A stretch of DNA of 7,673 bases from an uncultured Acidimicrobiaceae bacterium (GTDB lineage: Bacteria; Actinomycetota; Acidimicrobiia; Acidimicrobiales; Microtrichaceae), in contig CALMLJ010000204.1 in NCBI GenBank assembly GCA_937868025.1, positions 1 to 7,673 of the forward strand, written 5' to 3'. The position numbers were made by a program, and so were the translations under genes. Shown here in pieces: positions 5,054 through 7,673 of this stretch (positions are counted from its first letter, which is position 1; each line of letters starts with the position of its first letter). Under the pieces are notes generated by a model, which worked only from the letters and a program-made list of their open reading frames with translations, was not told the origin of the DNA and searched no databases.

Positions 5054-5619
5054 CCGGCGCTCCGGTGACGGCGACCAGCGTCGACGAGATCCTCGACCTC
5101 TACGAGCGCTGGGGCCCCGAGAACTACGACGAGGGCCTGAGCCAGCTCGAACACGCACTGCAGACCGCAGCGCTCGCGGTCGCCGACGGCGCACCCGACG
5201 AACAGGTCGCCGCCGCGCTCCTCCACGACATCGGACACCTGCTCGACCTCGCTGCCGCCGAGGACAACTGGGTGCCGTCCGACATCGATCTCGACCACGA
5301 GTCGGTGGGTGCCCGACACCTGGCCTCGCTGTTCCCGCCGTCGGTCACCGGTCCGATCGCGCTGCACGTCCGCGCCAAGCGCTACCGGGCGGCAACCGAC
5401 CCGGCGTACGCCGCGACACTGTCGGAGGGGTCGACCCGGAGCCTCCAGATCCAGGGTGGGCCCATGTCGCCCGACGAGGTCGCGACCTTCGAGCGCAACC
5501 CGGCCTTCGGTGCCGCCGTTGCCCTCCGAGGATGGGACGACGGTGGCAAGGTCGACGGCCTGCCGGTGCCGCGACTCCACGAGTACCGAGCGCTCCTCGA
5601 ACGCGTCGCCGTCACCTGA
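5050..5619 (+). CDS. phnZ: HD-domain di-iron oxygenase, PhnZ-like (C-P bond cleavage)
   Basis: At 189 residues it is nearly the length of PhnZ (about 190), which oxidatively cleaves 2-amino-1-hydroxyethylphosphonate to glycine and phosphate. Aligned by eye with PhnZ as I remember it, the iron ligands are all present: H35 (SQLEHALQTA), H59-D60 (LLHDIGH), H83 (DHES), H106 (LHVRAKRY) and D163 (RGWDD). The phosphonate contacts also match: H63, K110, S128, S131 and R160. The QGGPMS motif (135-140) is typical of this group, often annotated as the phosphonate-degradation HDIG protein and commonly mislabelled a phosphohydrolase. The N-terminal loop Y26-D-E28 before QLEH is one residue shorter than the Y-x-x-E loop of PhnZ that contacts the substrate amine, so the true substrate may differ. 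It is cytosolic, and coupled to the upstream dioxygenase through ATGA. No phosphonate transporter or regulator lies in the window. Confidence 0.8.
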   Translation: MTGAPVTATSVDEILDLYERWGPENYDEGLSQLEHALQTAALAVADGAPDEQVAAALLHDIGHLLDLAAAEDNWVPSDIDLDHESVGARHLASLFPPSVTGPIALHVRAKRYRAATDPAYAATLSEGSTRSLQIQGGPMSPDEVATFERNPAFGAAVALRGWDDGGKVDGLPVPRLHEYRALLERVAVT

Positions 5620-5641
5620 GCCCCGTCCTCGCCGACGCACG

Positions 5642-5659
5642 ATCCCCTCGACGAGGGAT
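5642..5659 (+). terminator. Possible hairpin terminator after the HD gene
   Basis: ATCCC (5642-5646) pairs with GGGAT (5655-5659). The intervening CTCGACGA can extend the stem by a TC/GA pairing with one bulged C. It lies 22 bases after the stop and is followed by an AT-richer stretch (gaaattc). It would separate the dioxygenase-HD operon from the glycoside hydrolase gene. Confidence 0.4.
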
Positions 5660-5718
5660 TCCGCCGAAATTCACCCGCGTCACTCCAGCTCGTCACCGGA
5701 GATGTCGAAGCTCTGGGG

Positions 5719-6891
5719 ATGCATCGTCGTCTCGCCGTGCCCCTCGCCATCGTCGCCCTCATCGGCACCGCCCTGACCGCCTGCTCCTCGGCACCGGGCG
5801 GTGGGGCTCCCGTCGGCCCGACCGGCCGGTTCACCATCGTCGGACGTGACATCGTCGATCCCGCCGGCAACCGGTTCTATCCGATCGGAGCGAACGTGTC
5901 GGTCCGCCAAGGGCCCTACGAGAACGGGTACACGTTCAACTGGAACGGGACCGCCACGGGGCATGCCGCCGACGCCAAGGCGTGGGGTTGGAACATCGTG
6001 CGAGCCAACCTCATCTGCGTCCCGCCGCCCTCGCCGACCGTCGCCCAGCTCAATGCCGGCATCGACTCATTCATCGACGAGTACACGGCGCAGGGCATCG
6101 TCGTCATGGTCGACTGCCACGACGTCACCGGAGCGAACCTCCCCGCCTCGTCGGCGAAGATCCAGTCGCTCTACCCGTTCTGGGAGCGCCTGGCGAACAA
6201 GTACAAGAACAACCCCTACGTGTGGTTCAACATGTTCAACGAGCCGCAGGGCGGCAGCTCCGACGGCGACGTCGCCAACTGGCTGACCCTGCAGCAGGAC
6301 GCGCTCCGCCGCCTCCGGGCCATCGCTCCGAACAACGTCTTCGTCGCCGACATCCCCGGTTACGGGCAGGCAGTCGAGACGTTCACGGGGTCGAACTCGA
6401 TCCTCCGGCTCGGCGCCGGCCAGTGCAACGTCCTCTACTCCTGGCACGCCTACGGCGCGCTCGGCAAGGACGGGGTCTTCGGCGAGTTCGCCGACTTCGA
6501 CAACGAGGCCGCCAGCCGCGCCAACCACCGCGAGGCGCTGCAGTACCTGAAGGACCACAACATCCCCGTGGTCATCGGTGAGCTGGGCGACCCCCTGACC
6601 CTCGACGAGGGCACCGCCGGCCTGCCGATCTGGAACCGCATCGGGGCCCGCGCCGTGATGAGCGAAGCCCCCGCCTTCGGGGTCGGGATGCTGTGGTGGC
6701 ACGCCACCGGCGACAGCGGCAACTTCCTCACGTACTCGCTGATGGCAGACCGCCACCAGGCCCCCTGGTCGGCGGCGACAACCGGTGCCGGCTTGTCGAA
6801 CGGCGGGTTCCGCTTCTGGGCCGTCTCCAAGAACGCGCCGAACCTCGGCCCGTTCACCGGCGACCTGGCCGCGAGCAACTGCGGCTCGTAG
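5719..6891 (+). CDS. GH5-type glycoside hydrolase (cellulase/mannanase-like) lipoprotein
   Basis: This is a 390-residue secreted enzyme. The signal peptide (HRR, a hydrophobic run to residue 21) ends in the lipobox LTAC, with C22 lipidated, followed by a short Ser/Pro/Gly linker. The catalytic barrel starts with RDIVDPAGNRFYPIGANVS. It shows the GH5/clan GH-A features: W91-N92-IVRAN, VMVDCHD (129-135), the acid/base in FNEP (E175), H243 and Y245 in YSWHAYG, and the nucleophile in VIGELG (E288), with WW at 326-327. It should hydrolyse beta-1,4-linked polysaccharide (glucan or mannan) by a retaining mechanism at the cell surface; subfamily and substrate cannot be told by eye. No carbohydrate-binding module is present. 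The ATG at 5719 is chosen for its signal peptide; the ribosome binding site is poor (GGAG 17 bases away, or GGGG directly adjacent). The VanY-like gene begins 54 bases after its stop. Confidence 0.85.
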   Translation: MHRRLAVPLAIVALIGTALTACSSAPGGGAPVGPTGRFTIVGRDIVDPAGNRFYPIGANVSVRQGPYENGYTFNWNGTATGHAADAKAWGWNIVRANLICVPPPSPTVAQLNAGIDSFIDEYTAQGIVVMVDCHDVTGANLPASSAKIQSLYPFWERLANKYKNNPYVWFNMFNEPQGGSSDGDVANWLTLQQDALRRLRAIAPNNVFVADIPGYGQAVETFTGSNSILRLGAGQCNVLYSWHAYGALGKDGVFGEFADFDNEAASRANHREALQYLKDHNIPVVIGELGDPLTLDEGTAGLPIWNRIGARAVMSEAPAFGVGMLWWHATGDSGNFLTYSLMADRHQAPWSAATTGAGLSNGGFRFWAVSKNAPNLGPFTGDLAASNCGS

Positions 6892-6945
6892 GCCGAACGG
6901 ACCACCGCGCGCTCAACAGTGGCCCCGACCCGCCGATAGGACTCC

Positions 6946-7673
6946 GTGGAGATCCCCACCAACGTCCAAGCGCGGATCAACGTCATCCGCTCGCGCTTCG
7001 ACCCCGGCGCGCTCGGTACCACGTCGACCGGCTCGACCACATCGACGGGGACCTCGGCCGACTTCGCCTCGGTGCTCGCCGAGACCCTCGCCGCGAGCGA
7101 CACGACCAACGGCATCACCGGACTCGGCGACACCAACAACCTGTCGACCCTGACCGACCTGCTGTCGACCGCCAACGCCTCGCGCCTGCAGTCGTCCACC
7201 GGACGGACGACCTCGCTGAGCGCCGCTCAATCGGCCTACGGCTCATCGGGTGGAGTCGCCACCGTCGCGCCGATCGCGACGAAGCGGGCCGTCTCCAACC
7301 TGGAAGGCCTGTACGAGAACGGTCGCCTCCCCGACGAGGCCCTGACCCCCATCGGGGTCGGATCGCACCGCCTCGCCGCGCCGGCCGCCTCGGCGTTCAC
7401 GAAGCTGAGCGCCGCCGCCGAGGCCGACGGGGTGACGATCGGCGTGACCGACTCGTATCGCAGCTACGACGCCCAGGTCGACGTCGCCAACCGCAAGGGC
7501 CTCTACAGCCAGGGCGGCCTCGCGGCGAAGCCCGGCACCAGCGACCACGGACTGGGCCTCGCGCTCGACCTCGACCTCGACACCAAGGCGCTGTCGTGGA
7601 TGCGGGCCAACGCCGGCCGATTCGGCTTCGTCGAGGACACCCCTCGCGAGTCGTGGCACTGGAAGTTCGACGG
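6946..7673 (+). CDS. VanY-like D-Ala-D-Ala carboxypeptidase (M15 family), 3' end outside window
   Basis: 242 complete codons are visible and the frame is open at the window edge. Residues 163-242 form a peptidase M15B/VanY domain. DSYRSYDAQ (169-177) leads to KPGTSDHGLGLALDL, with zinc ligands H201 and D208. FGFVEDTPRESWHW follows, with catalytic E235 and third zinc ligand H238. Such enzymes cut peptidoglycan stem peptides. There is no signal peptide or membrane segment. Instead residues 1-24 (VQARINVIRSRFDP) are a short amphipathic stretch followed by a Thr/Ser/Gly linker (25-37) and FASVLAETLAAS (40-51). From memory this layout resembles hydrolases in actinobacterial flagellar loci, but that is weak inference. 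The GTG at 6946 is the first possible start, because an in-frame TAG lies at 6937-6939. AGGA sits only four bases upstream, a short spacing. It may be co-transcribed with the glycoside hydrolase. Confidence 0.85.
   Translation, partial: MEIPTNVQARINVIRSRFDPGALGTTSTGSTTSTGTSADFASVLAETLAASDTTNGITGLGDTNNLSTLTDLLSTANASRLQSSTGRTTSLSAAQSAYGSSGGVATVAPIATKRAVSNLEGLYENGRLPDEALTPIGVGSHRLAAPAASAFTKLSAAAEADGVTIGVTDSYRSYDAQVDVANRKGLYSQGGLAAKPGTSDHGLGLALDLDLDTKALSWMRANAGRFGFVEDTPRESWHWKFD

Noticed and set aside
4214..5194. A 326-codon minus-strand frame opposite the dioxygenase
   Set aside because: It has no motifs and is antisense to a gene with a complete Fe(II)/2-oxoglutarate triad and a promoter.

Overview
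The window is very GC-rich, with codon third positions dominated by G and C. It has GTG starts and TANNNT -10 boxes lying 6-8 bases before start codons (leaderless-type promoters). The lipoproteins have Thr/Pro/Gly-rich linkers. This points to a high-GC actinobacterium. The gene mix resembles Acidimicrobiia (Ilumatobacter-like), but that lineage call is inference from general impression, not from a search. No rRNA, tRNA, CRISPR array, insertion sequence or phage gene was seen.

Layout. Bases 1-575 (minus strand) hold the 5' part of a lipoprotein carrying an LCCL domain; its 3' end lies outside the window. A divergent promoter region (576-752) separates it from a plus-strand pair: a DEAD-box RNA helicase with a Gly/Arg-rich tail (753-2270) and, ten bases later, an aldo/keto reductase (2281-3267). 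A perfect hairpin follows. Next is a small CAP/SCP-domain lipoprotein (3360-3830), which converges on a minus-strand gene for a small acidic protein with one C-terminal membrane segment (3853-4170). A 58-base divergent intergenic region with two overlapping promoters and a perfect 6-4-6 palindrome separates this from a two-gene operon. That operon encodes a PhyH-family Fe(II)/2-oxoglutarate dioxygenase (4229-5053) and, overlapping it by ATGA, an HD-domain protein (5050-5619). A lipid-anchored GH5-type glycoside hydrolase (5719-6891) and a VanY-like M15 peptidase without a signal peptide (6946 to the window end) complete the window.

The most notable biology is the dioxygenase/HD pair. The HD protein keeps every iron ligand and phosphonate-contacting residue that I recall from PhnZ, the mixed-valent di-iron oxygenase that cleaves 2-amino-1-hydroxyethylphosphonate to glycine and phosphate. 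The dioxygenase is the expected partner that would hydroxylate the alpha carbon. The pair therefore looks like an oxidative C-P bond cleavage cassette releasing phosphate from a small organophosphonate. The exact substrate is open, because the loop that in PhnZ senses the amino group is one residue shorter here.

The other genes look like housekeeping or envelope functions: RNA remodelling, a redox enzyme, and four proteins predicted to act on or at the cell surface (LCCL, CAP, GH5, M15). I see no evidence that they form one pathway with the phosphonate pair.
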